Below, piece after piece: positions 53,201 to 63,798 of a stretch of 64,000 nucleotides of DNA. Source of the DNA: Rhynchonema sp. JSB1_4 (taxonomy: Eukaryota; Nematoda; Chromadorea; Monhysterida; Xyalidae); the NCBI GenBank assembly GCA_030248065.1, contig JASAMV010005263.1, positions 1-64,000 on the forward strand. The letters run 5' to 3'. The notes under the pieces were generated by a model that saw nothing but the letters and a program-made list of their open reading frames with translations, had not been told where the DNA came from and did no database searches. Each line of letters starts with the position of its first letter. Position 1 is the first letter of the stretch. Made by a program: the position numbers and the translations under genes.

Positions 53201-55161
53201 ATAATGGAAATTCGGCTCAGTCATCACTTGTTTGGTTAGATGGAACACATCAGACCAGCTGCAAACAAACAGTTGCTGTCAACGGAGATCAACGGGTTTC
53301 TGTGTCTCCAAAAATTTGAACTGACGAGCGAGTTTCTAAAGGTTTTATCATATCCCCCGGTTCAACGTGCTGTCGCTTGGCCAGCCGTGTGCTGAGACGT
53401 CGTTCGGTGTGACCCAGCCAGGTTGCGATCCAAGCATACCCTCCACAAAATAGCCTCGAGTTTCGTTCAGCATCGTGGGACTTCCCACCGTCACCAACAG
53501 GCTCTTTCAATTTTCTACGAGTTTGCAATGAGCCAGATTTTGGCACATGAGTCAGCAGAATGAGCCAGTTAGCCATCCCAGGAAGCACTCTCCAAAAATA
53601 ACAAACAGGCAAAAATCAAAAATTTTCGCGCTTCTATATGTTTGAAATAGCACTGATCTGAACTGATCATTTCTCAGCAATTCTTGGTGTGAAACACACG
53701 TTATAGCGGCACACAGAATTTCTCTTCTCGGACATCAAGGTGGTTGTCCAAAAAGGGCGCTTTTTGGAGGAAACTTGAGCAAAAATCGCAGGGATAAAAA
53801 GGAACATTTCAGAGGTTATACTTGCGTGAGCAAACCATTTGCAGCACCTTGGAAGCAAAAATGCTCGATTTTAACGCTTTTCGAAAAAAAAATCTTAGGT
53901 CGGTCACCACCATACCAGATACCCATACGCCTGGGCGAAAAAAGAAGGTAGCGGATATCAAATCGAGCCGACAACATCGACTAACGTTTCGTACTGTTGA
54001 GCAACGGTGGCGGTGGACGAGACAGATTGTGAAACATCAACATTTGTTTGTTTATTCAAATTCTGCGACGATGCGACGGAATGCACTTGAGCAATTGAAT
54101 CCTTGGCGTAGAGTCCCGTATAGACGAAGGCACATATTGATATGCACATCAGCAGCAGCGTCGCCATGCGGAAACTGGTCATGTCCTGCAGATTGCGATT
54201 ATTGGTTGGATGGACGGGAAATGTTTCGCCAAATAGGTACGTTTTAGCGAGTTTTACTAGCAAAAAAACAAAACCAAAATCAGATGCTTCTGAAAAACAT
54301 GAAAATAAATAACTGTTCTTTGTCCTTGTTAATACAGTGCCCTTTCCTCCAAAAACGAAAATAAAAAGATCCAAAAAATTTAGCAGAATGAACCTGCAGA
54401 CTTGAAGACGCTTTTTCTACAAAAGGGACCGCGTTGAGTCCGATCAGCGAAGCCATTTGATTGTATCGCACCAGACGCACTCGCTCGTTGTGGTCAACTG
54501 TGACCTCGGCAAATAGTGCACAATAGGCCAGACCAGCGAAACTGCAAATATTTTCAAACTTGGCCATCGCATTAGATCTACCACGGTCACGTGACTTTTT
54601 ACCTCAGATTCTTTGAAATTTACGACACCACCAACAACTGGGAATAACGTAAACGTTGTTTATTGGTAGAATTTCCACGACGATTGAAACAGCTTTATGC
54701 ACTCGTCCACATCAGTGGGAAATGTCGAAATTTTCAGAATGCAAAAATTTACATGACCGAGCGGCGAGCGACACAGATTACCATCACCGCATCTGATCAC
54801 AAAGTTCCGTACAAAAGTAAACAATATCCAAACGCACCTAAGGAATCCGTCATGAAGAAATAGTGCGATGATCAAATGTAGGCCGACCAAGTGAGCGGGC
54901 GAGGGTGCATCGGGGTCGTGGAATGGCAACCAGAATATCATGAATGACACTGAGAACAGTGGTGTTGTGTAAAGCAGGCTCAGACGTCGATTGCGCAGCC
55001 AACCGTAGCCGCAGCCACCCATGTCCTGTGACGGTCAGGTGATCACAATCATCCATTTTGATGTTACGAATCACAGCTTTTCCTCTCACTGTCCCTTTGC
55101 TGGCATCCTGTGTTGGTTTTGACTGGGAGGAGGTGACTTTGATTAGGCGTGCAATCATTTT

Positions 55162-55196
<35 letters not shown>

Positions 55197-55727
55197 TTGT
55201 CCATGGAATAGACCAGCAGCCACTCACGTGCACACTTGCCGTAAGGTACGCGCGCGTGTTATGCTTATACATTGACATTTTTAACACATGGCCAGTTGGC
55301 TGAGGCAGGTTTACGGATGGAAGAACTATATGTACAAGTCATTATTGTCAGGTTGATGGTAGGATAGCATCGAGAACACCACTCCGATCAGCTAGCTTAC
55401 AAATACACACAAAACAAATGCACGAATGCCACGCCGATTGTCGCACACTGACCTACTGTCAGAGCCATAAAGCAGATGTAGAAAAAATCGACCAACTTGA
55501 ACATAACCAAACATGGGGTCATTGAGTGCATTCCACACCATGAACAGACACTGCGACAGTTGAAACCAATACTCGCTGATTTGATAGACATTCAGGAACA
55601 CTTTGACATAATAGAATGATACGACACTGCCAATCAGGTTAAACCCGAAATTACACAGCACCAAAGCTAAACAGGTGTGGTCCAGGCCGAGTCGGCGACA
55701 GAGCGGTTGAAGCGGAGCGTGCGACAT
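50280..55727 (-). CDS. MFSD13A: TMEM180/MFSD13A-like protein, copy 2
   Basis: Ten exons of exactly the same lengths as copy 1: 55727-55497, 55025-54838, 54541-54394, 54185-53986, 53258-53048, 52511-52357, 51465-51382, 51300-51209, 51088-50999, 50437-50280 (TAA at 50280-50282). Again 518 codons and no break. Substitutions are spread over the protein, for example in exon 2 (LYTTPLFSV against LYTAPLISV) and the last residues (MIGPA against MIEPT). Introns have diverged strongly in length and content, and carry a different set of insertions. The equal exon lengths and conserved loops suggest both copies are under selection. This copy is the upstream one of the minus-strand pair. Confidence 0.9.
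51545..51700. repeat. Fold-back repeat in intron 6 of TMEM180 copy 2
   Basis: Arms of about 65 bp pair nearly perfectly (CCTAATCTGACGAGCCGATT against AATCGGCTCCTCAGATTAGG) around a 15-bp centre. The inner arm ends contain TGATGTTTCACGG and CCGTGGAACATCA. Copy 1 lacks it; the hAT MITE sits in the same intron there. Confidence 0.88.
52131..52200 (+). repeat. A-rich tract in intron 6 of TMEM180 copy 2
   Basis: About 50 bases are nearly all A with a few G, C and T. It could be the tail of a retroposed fragment; no body was identified. Confidence 0.6.
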
Positions 55728-56744
55728 GTCGATGCAATCTGAAAACGTGGCTATTTTAAGAAAAATATGGATGTGCGATTTTGTTTTAGAAATAAGTTCC
55801 GAGGGCCGACATGAAATTTTGGCATATATTCGGTCCGGTTGGGTCTTGGTGGAATTTTTTAAGATCAAGACTTTCCAAATACTGCTTCCAGCCAGTTTCA
55901 AGGCTTATTGACTCAGAACTGTTTTTACGCTCTGGACCGAACTCAGAACCATCGGAAAAGCTTGAAATCTTCACGTCAAAAAGACACAAGACCAAGATTG
56001 CACCAATTAAGTCTGATATCGGTCTGTTTCTGACAAAATAGCTGAACAAGTAGTGAAGGTAGAGCAAGCTCTTGAGCTGGCTGCTGCGTGATTTCTAACG
56101 CAAACATGGTGAAACATATCAAAGATTACGTACTACGTTTTATAATCAGAATAAATGTAACAAAATGACTAAATAGTATTTGGTAAATACGCACATAACG
56201 TGAGCTTGGCTCAGTAACAGTCATGTAAAACTTGTGGCGTGTAAACTGAGAGAGATCAGGCGAAAACTGGCAGTATTAACGTAACAAAAGAAAAGACAGA
56301 GTTCGGGGAATGCACCTTATAATTAGATGAAAAGAAATGCATGATTTTCTCCAAAAATAGCTACAACAAAGACGAAAGAGAAAGACAAAAAGTCGAAGAC
56401 AACAAAGGTTAAACGCAAATGTCAAATGTAGCGTACAAAATATCCAAGTCCACTGATGCGAATACGCATACAAGTGAAACGGAATATAGAAGCCCACGCG
56501 CAACATAACATGGCTTGGCATTTGGCAAATCTATGTGCATGATGTTGTGTGTGTTTACAAGAGTTTGTTTTGTATCAATACACGCAACAAACTACGTACA
56601 GACTTGGCAGAAACCGTTAAAAAGCGAGAGTATTATTATTATTAAGTTAAAAAAACAGACGATATCAACGTGCACAAATGAAGTCATGGTAAACGCAGTC
56701 TAGCCGCTGACGTCACCGCCGCCGAATCTACAGTATGCTAAAGG
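55728..56744. other. Upstream region of TMEM180 copy 2
   Basis: No supported gene. An acceptor-like TTTTCAG at about 55735-55741 just before the Met suggests a non-coding first exon upstream. Promoter elements are not evident. Confidence 0.4.
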
Positions 56745-57115
56745 CCGAGACAATTCGCCAGTGCTCGACTTATGTAGACATGGAGCGATCTTCAGCTTCA
56801 CGGCCACGCAGCTAAGGGCTCTGCGAGCTGTTAGCTCTGGGGGATACAATTTTATAACACAGGGAATTGTTATTCGGGTCACAGTTTGAGTTTGGTTTGC
56901 ACCACTAATTTTGTCCAGCGTAAAGGTTGCTCTTTTAATGAACATCGTTTACGCTGGTCGAAATTAGTCGTGCAACTTTATCCCAAACTGTGACTTAATA
57001 AACGCGTCCATGCGTTATAAAATTGAAGTTCTTTAGAGCCAATGGCTCACAGGGCACTCGGCTGCGCGAAGCAGTCTGAAACCTTGAACTAAACAAAGAT
57101 AACTATGTCTAGGTT
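56745..57115. mobile_element. Large fold-back MITE-like element
   Basis: Arms of about 150-180 bp match imperfectly in inverse orientation. Pairs include GTCACAGTTTG / CAAACTGTGAC, ACAATTTTATAAC / GTTATAAAATTG, CACGCAGCTAAGGGCTCTG / the CGGCTGCGCG region, and TAGACAT / ATGTCTA at the outer ends. The centre is near 56935. Confidence 0.72.
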
Positions 57116-57501
57116 GAGAAACAGTGGATGGCTGGGACTGGGACTCATGTATACTGTAGCGGCGGTGATGCCAGCGGCTAGATTGCCTTCAACAGAAGTA
57201 ATGTACAGTACAAAAAAATCAACTGACACCTTACTTTACTTACAATCAAAGTCAAACTGACAGGTTACTTACAATCAAAGTCAATTATTTGCATGAACCA
57301 ATAAAATACAACATGAGTGAAAACAAAGACCTCAGGTCCAGTCGAATCGAATAGTTGAAATAGCTCGTTAATTTGAAACACAAAGTGTTAGGTACGAAAT
57401 ATTACCGTACAATCCGCTCACTCTTCGCTGTTGCGAATAGCATATAAAATAACAATAAATAAGAAATTCCACTCCCAATGAAACGTCACGTCGTCTATGA
57501 C
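57116..57501. other. Spacer 3' of the helical-protein gene
   Basis: A 20-bp direct repeat (ACTTACAATCAAAGTCAA) occurs twice at about 57236-57285. No gene is seen. Confidence 0.45.
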
Positions 57502-60500
57502 CTAAGGGGTTAGGCTAGTGCGCGATGTACCATTAGCCAAATCGGCCAGGGGTTCTGGCGTAATAGGCGGAGCGGTTGGACGCGAAAGGGAGGGATACAT
57601 CGAACCAGACTGTTGTCCACCACAAGTAGGGCATGATTGACGTTGTCCCTGGGTGGGCGTACGACACACGCTGTTGTAGGCGGGCGGTGGGGATTGCACA
57701 CCCATGCGAAAACGCACCACTGGCGTGCTGGGGCCTGTAGGGGGCGCTGCTGTATATTTTTGAATCGGTCATGTAGCAAAATTCTTACCAACAAATTGCA
57801 AATTGAGGCGGTGATTGCCCTTAGCCAAGGATCGGTAAATGTGCAATTCAAGAGAAGCTCGTCTCCATGAAACCGGAAGTGATTTCCCTTCACCTTCTCA
57901 TTGACCCGTAGAAAGGTGCTGCGGTAATTTGTTTGGCATGAAACATTTCTTGTTCGCTTTGTGTCCAGGTAAACGAATCTCTCGCAATTGTTCGATGCAA
58001 CAATCCCCTTGTTTGGTTCAAAAGCGACTAATTGAGCTGAAAAAAACCCAAATTCACTAACTCAGTCCGGTAGCAGGCGCACTACGCCGTCGATTCTTGT
58101 CCCGATTGCGCGAGCCAGATTCATTGCGCAGTAATGTTTCACGTACTTGTTGTACGCGTGCGCTGCTGATTGATGCACCACGATAGGTCATCTGGCGGAC
58201 ATCCTGCCATATATTTCCGTTGCAGTTTTTCGTTGAAAGTTCACATTGACCCAGCACATGCTCCAAACTTCAAAACAAAGTCACGCAGCACAGCTAGGGT
58301 ACTGCATGCACCTTACTGCATCGACTTGGCCAACGCAAACTTTGTTGGCAACCAAGTGGGGTTGTATTTGGCAGCAAAATGTCGTGTCCTGACTCCTGAC
58401 ATGTTTTGCGATTTCAAAAATTAGATTAGCGTAAAAACTTGTCTTCAGTTTAGAAAGAACGGGCCCAGTAGAAGCACAAGAGCAGCTTCTCTGAAACACT
58501 GAAAACAAACCAAAAAGGGCGACCAACCTGCGAGGTAACGGCCGGCACCAGTTCACAGAGTTCACGTTGAGCGGAGAATATCGTGTAACACGACTCGGCC
58601 AGCTTTTCGTACGCATCCGCCAGACCCTGCGAGCAGAAAAGACTTTTTTACGTTTGCCTCAAATAATGTTCGTTTATTTCTATCAAATTTTGTAATTAGA
58701 ACGAATGACATCATATCGTTTGCTGACATTGATGCTTTGATAAAAATATTTCGTGCCGGGAAGACTGATTCTAAATAAAACGGATAAAGCCGATAAATCT
58801 GATAAACCCGACTCCCTTGCACTGGGGGGAAGACTGATTACAAATAACCCGGATAAAGCTGATAAACCTGATAAAGCTGATAAACCCGACTCAGCAGCGC
58901 TGGGGGGAAGACTGATTACAAATAACCTGCATAAAGCTGACAAACCTGATAAAGCTGATAAACCCGACTCAGCTGCACTGATTACAGATTGAAAAATAAA
59001 ACGGATAAATCAGAATCGGTTGTGGGACAGTTCGTTCCCAGTGATCTGGTCCGGATGCAACAACCGCGCGTAATGTTTCACGTCAATGATTATTAGCTCG
59101 CTGTTTTACAGGCCTGCGATGTTTCGTTTGGCTCAGGCTGGACGGAGCCTAAGCCTAAGCCTTAGCCAAGTGTCACATCACAGGCACTACAAACTCGAGA
59201 TAGTCAATGACGTGAAACATTAGTGCCCAACTGCTATTTACTTTTGCATTAAATTGGGACCAGACCCCCACACCAGCTCATGCTTCACGCCACACCGGCC
59301 ATACGCACGTTCCGCCTAATTCAGTCAGCGTAATCAGTCTTCCCCCCAGCTGCCCAACCCAGGAAGGCTGATTATATGCATGCTACAGCATGCGTAATCA
59401 GCCTTCCTGAGATTGGGCCTTGGGGGAGGCTGATTATGGCTTCGTTTAATTTGTAATCAGTCTTCCCCCCAGAGCCTCTGCAGGGTGTACTGATTACAAT
59501 GGTAATCAGTCTTCCATCAACCAAATATTTCTAAGGCGAAATACCCACGATGGTGGTGGTGACGGTGAGGGCCCACCAAATTTTATACCAACACCAGTAC
59601 AGATAAAAAACCCCTAAACTAAGCAACATACGCACCTGCATCGACTGTCGATATCTGAACATCCTGATCACTTGTTCCTCCGCCCTGCCGTCATCCAGCT
59701 GCCGCTCGACCACGGCCCGCGATTTGATCAACTCGTTGAATTGCTCCTGTGATTCACATGTGGAAATGAAATGGTAGAAATCTGTGACAAAACTTGGGGA
59801 GCAATTCATAAACTCTAGACGACAGTGCCGTGGGCGTCTAAACGCACAAACGGGAAATTCTAGATGCATGTTGCACGAAATTTCCAAGTTCTTAGCTACA
59901 AATAAAAACTTTTACGTACAAAATCCCACCTAGAAATGGCCAAAAAGGAATGAGCAATACCTGTAACAATCGCACATCTCCACCCTTGCCCCATCGTTGC
60001 GACCATTTGATTTCGTTGCTCTTCTTCTTCTCATCGTGCACACAACGCGCCAGCCGTTTCTCCTGATCGGCCGTTCGTTTGCACGAATCGCCGATACCGT
60101 GCAGATTCTGTTGTTAATTATTTATAAATTATTGGCATGTTCACTAACAAAACATTACTGCTACCAAACTTGGCGATTGGCAGCTAATTGGTAGCTTATC
60201 GATTGGTAGGTTAATTAACTTGGAAACTGGTCGATGTCGGTCAATTGATGGTTGACTGGTTTCGACGAGCGCAAAACGATGCACGCCACATGTGGCGAAT
60301 TTTTTTGTGTTGTGGGTGTGGGGGTAAATTGACCAAATTTTGGGTGTTTTGGGAGCCAAAAGTCAAAAATATCCTGTGCTTGATTTTTTTAAATTAAAAA
60401 ACCAGGCGACTTCTTTTTAAAAAGCATAAACCTTTTTTAAAGAAGAAAAAATTTTCTGACATTTCTGTTCACATCAGCCACGTGTGAGCGCGAGAAGTAA

Positions 60501-60862
60501 TACATGGCATTCGGGGTGAGTTGACGAGTCTACAACACGAGTTGACGAAGTGATTTGACCATTCCCTTCCCACCCACTGTAAATAAGCCCCTATCGGCGA
60601 TCACCAAGTCTGACAGGCAAGAAGAGCAACAACAACGACAACCGACCACAGCGATGGTGTCCAACTGGTGCGCAAAGTTCGTCTGCACATCACACCACAA
60701 TCGCATCAGCTCAGCCGTTTGTCTGTTCACATCCTGCAGTGCCGTGTTGTCCTCTCGTTCCGACCACGCCAACAGCGATTGGGCGATTGAACTGTGCGAT
60801 TTGGCTGCCGTACGTGTCGATTTGGCCACCTGCGTGTTTGGTGTTCTGTTTTGGTCCCCCAT
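57502..60862 (-). CDS. Spliced helical (possibly BAR/sorting-nexin-like) protein
   Basis: Minus-strand exons joined in phase: 60862-60650, 60107-59961, 59746-59636, 58626-58528, 58260-58062, 58036-57789, and a last one from about 57734 to the TAG near 57502. The first four encode about 190 residues of amphipathic helices rich in Arg, Glu and Gln (for example LQDVNRQTAELMRLWCDVQ, LADAYEKLAESCYTIF), suggesting a three-helix BAR-like or sorting-nexin C-terminal bundle. The exon at 58036 is beta/mixed with Cys. The last exon in its likely frame is Pro-rich with PPPAYNS, a possible WW ligand, and a CPTCGG pair. The frame of that last exon is not settled. Earlier exons may lie beyond 60862. I do not recognise the family firmly. 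Confidence 0.62.
58780..58985 (+). repeat. GATAAACCTGATAAAGCT minisatellite
   Basis: A unit of about 78 bp repeats nearly three times: GATAAAGCTGATAAACC pairs plus GACTCAGC and CTGGGGGGAAGACTGATTAC. It lies in an intron of the helical-protein gene. The plus strand stays open through it with a KADKPD pattern, which I treat as chance. Confidence 0.8.
59071..59222. mobile_element. 152-bp MITE with TAATGTTTCACGTCA ends
   Basis: Starts TAATGTTTCACGTCAATGA and ends TCAATGACGTGAAACATTA. If the outer TA is the target duplication, the element's ends are ATGTTTCACG. The same string, as TGATGTTTCAC, is scattered over the whole window. Confidence 0.72.
59331..59515. repeat. Inverted copies of the minisatellite unit with a cruciform
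   Basis: GTAATCAGTCTTCCCCCCAG (59331 and 59452) is the reverse complement of the unit at 58826 and 58901. Between them 59353-59417 forms a hairpin with arms AGGAAGGCTGATTA / TAATCAGCCTTCCT and loop GCATGC-type palindrome. Confidence 0.82.
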
Positions 60863-62503
60863 CTATGGTAAGTCTGAGTACCTCCCCCTCGCTGGAACGG
60901 TATGTACCACTCCGCGCTCAGGTGCAGCATCTGCCCCTCTCTGGTGCCGTGTCTCCCCCAATTTTTTCCAAATTTCACCCCAAACATACAATTTGTGGTC
61001 GAAACTGGTTAAATATCGACCACTCGATCAAAAGTGCAAAAATTTGCGAGCTTCGCGCGAATTATGTATATTTCAGTAAATTAATAGGGCCCCCGCCGGA
61101 ATAGTACCCCCGTAATACAGATCCCCAAGAGGTCACGGGTCAGTGAATTAATACAGCACAGCAGTCACCCCCCCCCCCAACTCCCCAAACGGTACATGAG
61201 TTGTCGTCGGATACTTTGATATGGGACGTTTAGTCCTTACTTCTTTTTCGTTTTCTTTTAAAAAAATATAAAGAACCCGAGGTGTCTGTCAATCGGGCCG
61301 ACCCGCACTGTCGGGCCGGGCCGACCGGGACGAGGTTTTCCATGGTAGGGGCGTGCCGGACTTCCCGGCCCGACATTGCCCAAAATATTGAAAAAAATCG
61401 TGGTTGTTCATCAAAAAAAACCGCGGTTTTTTTGTAACGATTTGGCACTGGATTTGATTATTTTTGCAATATTTTAGTTTCGAGCGGTCTATTTTGTGTC
61501 AAAAACCTTGCTTCTTAGAACAGGTCATCAGAAAAAATTGGTCAAAGTCGGGCAGGGCCGAGTGTTCCCACGGTCGGGCCGGACTTCTCGGCTCGCAGTG
61601 CAAGGCGGGGCCGTCCTGCCGTCAGGGGTTGCTGGCCGGGCCGGGCCGCGTTCCGTTTGACAAAAGAGATTAGGATCGGGCCGGGCCGTGATTTTGGAGT
61701 TTGCCCCCCAATAGTACCCTACCCGCCCCGGCCTGGTACACTACTCCCTACCCGCCCCGCTCCGGTACCCTCTACCCTCCTACCCGCCCCGCTCTGGTAC
61801 CCTACCCGCCCCGATTTTTGCCCTCAAAATGCCCATTTTTCGGTCAAAAATGCCGAAATTTCGACCGAAATTCCTTAAAAGTGCAAAAAATCGCTACGCG
61901 CGATATATGCACTTTATAGTAGCACATAAAAATAGGCACCCAAAAAACTTGTATGGCACCCTGCCGCCCGTCCCGAAAAATCTTCCCCCCTCCCCACCAA
62001 ACCGGATTTCCCACCCCCCCCCCCCCCCAAGATCCCGGGTACACTACCCCCTACCCGCCCCGGATTTTTCCACCTATGTACCCTACCCGCCCCGCAAAAG
62101 TAGCCACAACACTGCGCTACCCCCTACTCGCCCCGCTCTGGTACCCTACCCCCCCCCCCTTCCCGTCCCGCCCTGGTGCCCTACCCGCCCCCGATTTTTA
62201 CCCCCAAAATGCCCATTTTTCGGTCAAAAATGCCCAAATTTCGACCGAAAACCCTAAAAAGTGCAAAAAATTTCGCGCTGCGCGCGATATATGTACTTTT
62301 TAGTGCATAAAAACAGGCACGCGAAAAAACTTGTGTTGTACCCTACCCCCCAAACCCCCCTCCCCCCAAACCGGATTCCCCCCCCCCCCAAAATTTCAGG
62401 TACACTACCCCCCTAACCGCCCCGATTTTTTCCACCTATGTACCCTACCGCCAAAGTAGCCACAGCGCTGGTTGGGTCCCATTTGAGGTATTGGGTATCA
62501 GAT
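60863..62503. repeat. C-rich and GGGCCGGGCC-rich repetitive DNA
   Basis: Contains, in order, CTCCCCC/TCTGCCCCTC units (60880-60960); a copy of CGGGTCAGTGAATTAATA (61134-61152) inverse to the repeats at 63390-63730; a stretch rich in CGGGCCGGGCC (61290-61690); and a block of about 780 bp of TACCCTACCCGCCCCG units. That last block alternates with AT-rich pieces (CCCATTTTTCGGTCAAAAATGCC, two copies at about 61830 and 62211). Frames over this block are low complexity and not called. Confidence 0.75.
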
Positions 62504-63348
62504 CAGGGTAGTACTTGGGGGGTGGGGGGTCCCCCCAAATTCATCTATCTATCGTCAACACTTTTTGATTTCATCTATCTATCGTCAACACTTACGGGCA
62601 AATCGATCTATCGTCAACAAATTCTGGGAACGGCCGGTTTCACAATGCATGCGGGTTGCGGGTTGCGGGTCAGGGTTTTTGGCACGTGGACCCGTTTAGG
62701 TAACATACTCACGTTGAATTTTTGCATCAGGTGATGCGCCTCGTTTGCCTGCGTTCTTCACCAAAGTATGAGCGTCAACTGTCGACCCTGGCCATCACTG
62801 GACCTGATTTACCGCCAACCCGCACCACTTTTTGCGGGTTAGCGGAAAACGTGGTCTAGTGATGTTTCAAAGTGTCGGTGTGGAAATCAAAAATAACACG
62901 GGCGTCAAGACCGACGCGCTGATCACAACGGTACCAAAATTATGAAGAATTGACCTTTGTGTCAGCTGCCACATCCGAAAATGCCTGACCCGCAACCCGC
63001 ACCCGCATGCATTGTGAAACCGGCCAACAATCTATCTATCGTCAACAACAATCGACCCCAAAATGGACATTTTTGACACAAAATCGGTATTTTTGCCCCA
63101 AATAGGCAAAAATCGTGCGCTACGCGCGGATTTAGTACATCTAAGTACATTTTCATTAATATTTACACATTATTACCTGCTTAATGCACTATAACCTTGA
63201 TTTTTGGCGACCCCCCCCCACCATCTATCTATCGTCAACAAGTTTGGGTCGACCCCCCCAGATTTCGGACTTGGGTCATCTATCTATCGTCAACACATTT
63301 CGGGTCCCAATCTATCTATCGTCAACACCCTAACCAAGTACTACACTG
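62504..63348. mobile_element. Element with CAGGGTAGTACTTGG / CCAAGTACTACACTG ends
   Basis: The ends form an inverted pair like hAT termini (CAG-GTAGTACTTGG). Inside, ATCTATCTATCGTCAACA occurs at least six times. An inner inverted repeat has arms 62632-62674 and 62984-63025 (GGTTTCACAATGCATGCGGG and its inverse). No 8-bp target duplication is seen. Confidence 0.6.
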
Positions 63349-63363
63349 TTGGGAATTGGGTAT

Positions 63364-63798
63364 ATACCGTAAAAACCTAAATAGAAGGGGGGCTCTATTA
63401 ATTCACTGACCCCATTTTGGGGGGCTCTATTACGGGGGGGCTCTATTCCGGGGGGGGCCTCTATTAATTCACTGACCCGAACCTGAAAAATTGTTCCCAG
63501 AAATGCCCCCCAAAAACCCCTAAAAAGGGGTTTGAAAGGGTGTTTTTTCGCTTGTAATCGCATTTGTTCGTGTCTATTCGTCAATTAGAGGCATATTATG
63601 TGCTCCGAACGAACAACAGACGTGCATAAATGTGCCTGTGCACCACTATCAAGCCTTAATACACTACTATATAGGGGATGTTACTTAGGGGGGCTCTATT
63701 CCGGGGGGCTCTATTAATTCACTGACCCCTTTTGGGGGGGCTGTATTACGGGGGGGCTCTATTCCGGGGGGGGGGCTGTATTTAGGTTTTTACGGTAT
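63364..63798. mobile_element. 435-bp MITE with ATACCGTAAAAACCTAAATA ends
   Basis: The 20-bp ends are exact inverse copies. Inside near both ends lie CTCTATTAATTCACTGACCC and GGGCTCTATTCCGGGGGG units, three or more copies each. One unit in inverse orientation is found 2.3 kb away at 61080-61152. Confidence 0.82.

Larger units (their letters stand above)
43400..56250. repeat. Segmental tandem duplication carrying TMEM180
   Basis: Unit of about 6.3 kb: roughly 43400-49700 and 49850-56250. Similarity is strongest in exons and short flanks, while introns are partly replaced. Matching 5' flanks contain the shared GAACAAGTA...AGAGCAAGCT block (49630 and 56045). Confidence 0.8.

Noticed and set aside
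58753..58992. KADKPD-repeat frame on the plus strand
   Set aside because: It lies in an intron of the minus-strand gene and is a by-product of the minisatellite.
61657..62303. Pro-rich frames over the C-rich block
   Set aside because: Composition only (TACCCTACCCGCCCCG units); all frames are open by chance.
62540..63330. CRISPR-like array from ATCTATCTATCGTCAACA
   Set aside because: Spacing ranges from under 30 to over 400 bp, the context is eukaryotic and no cas gene is present.
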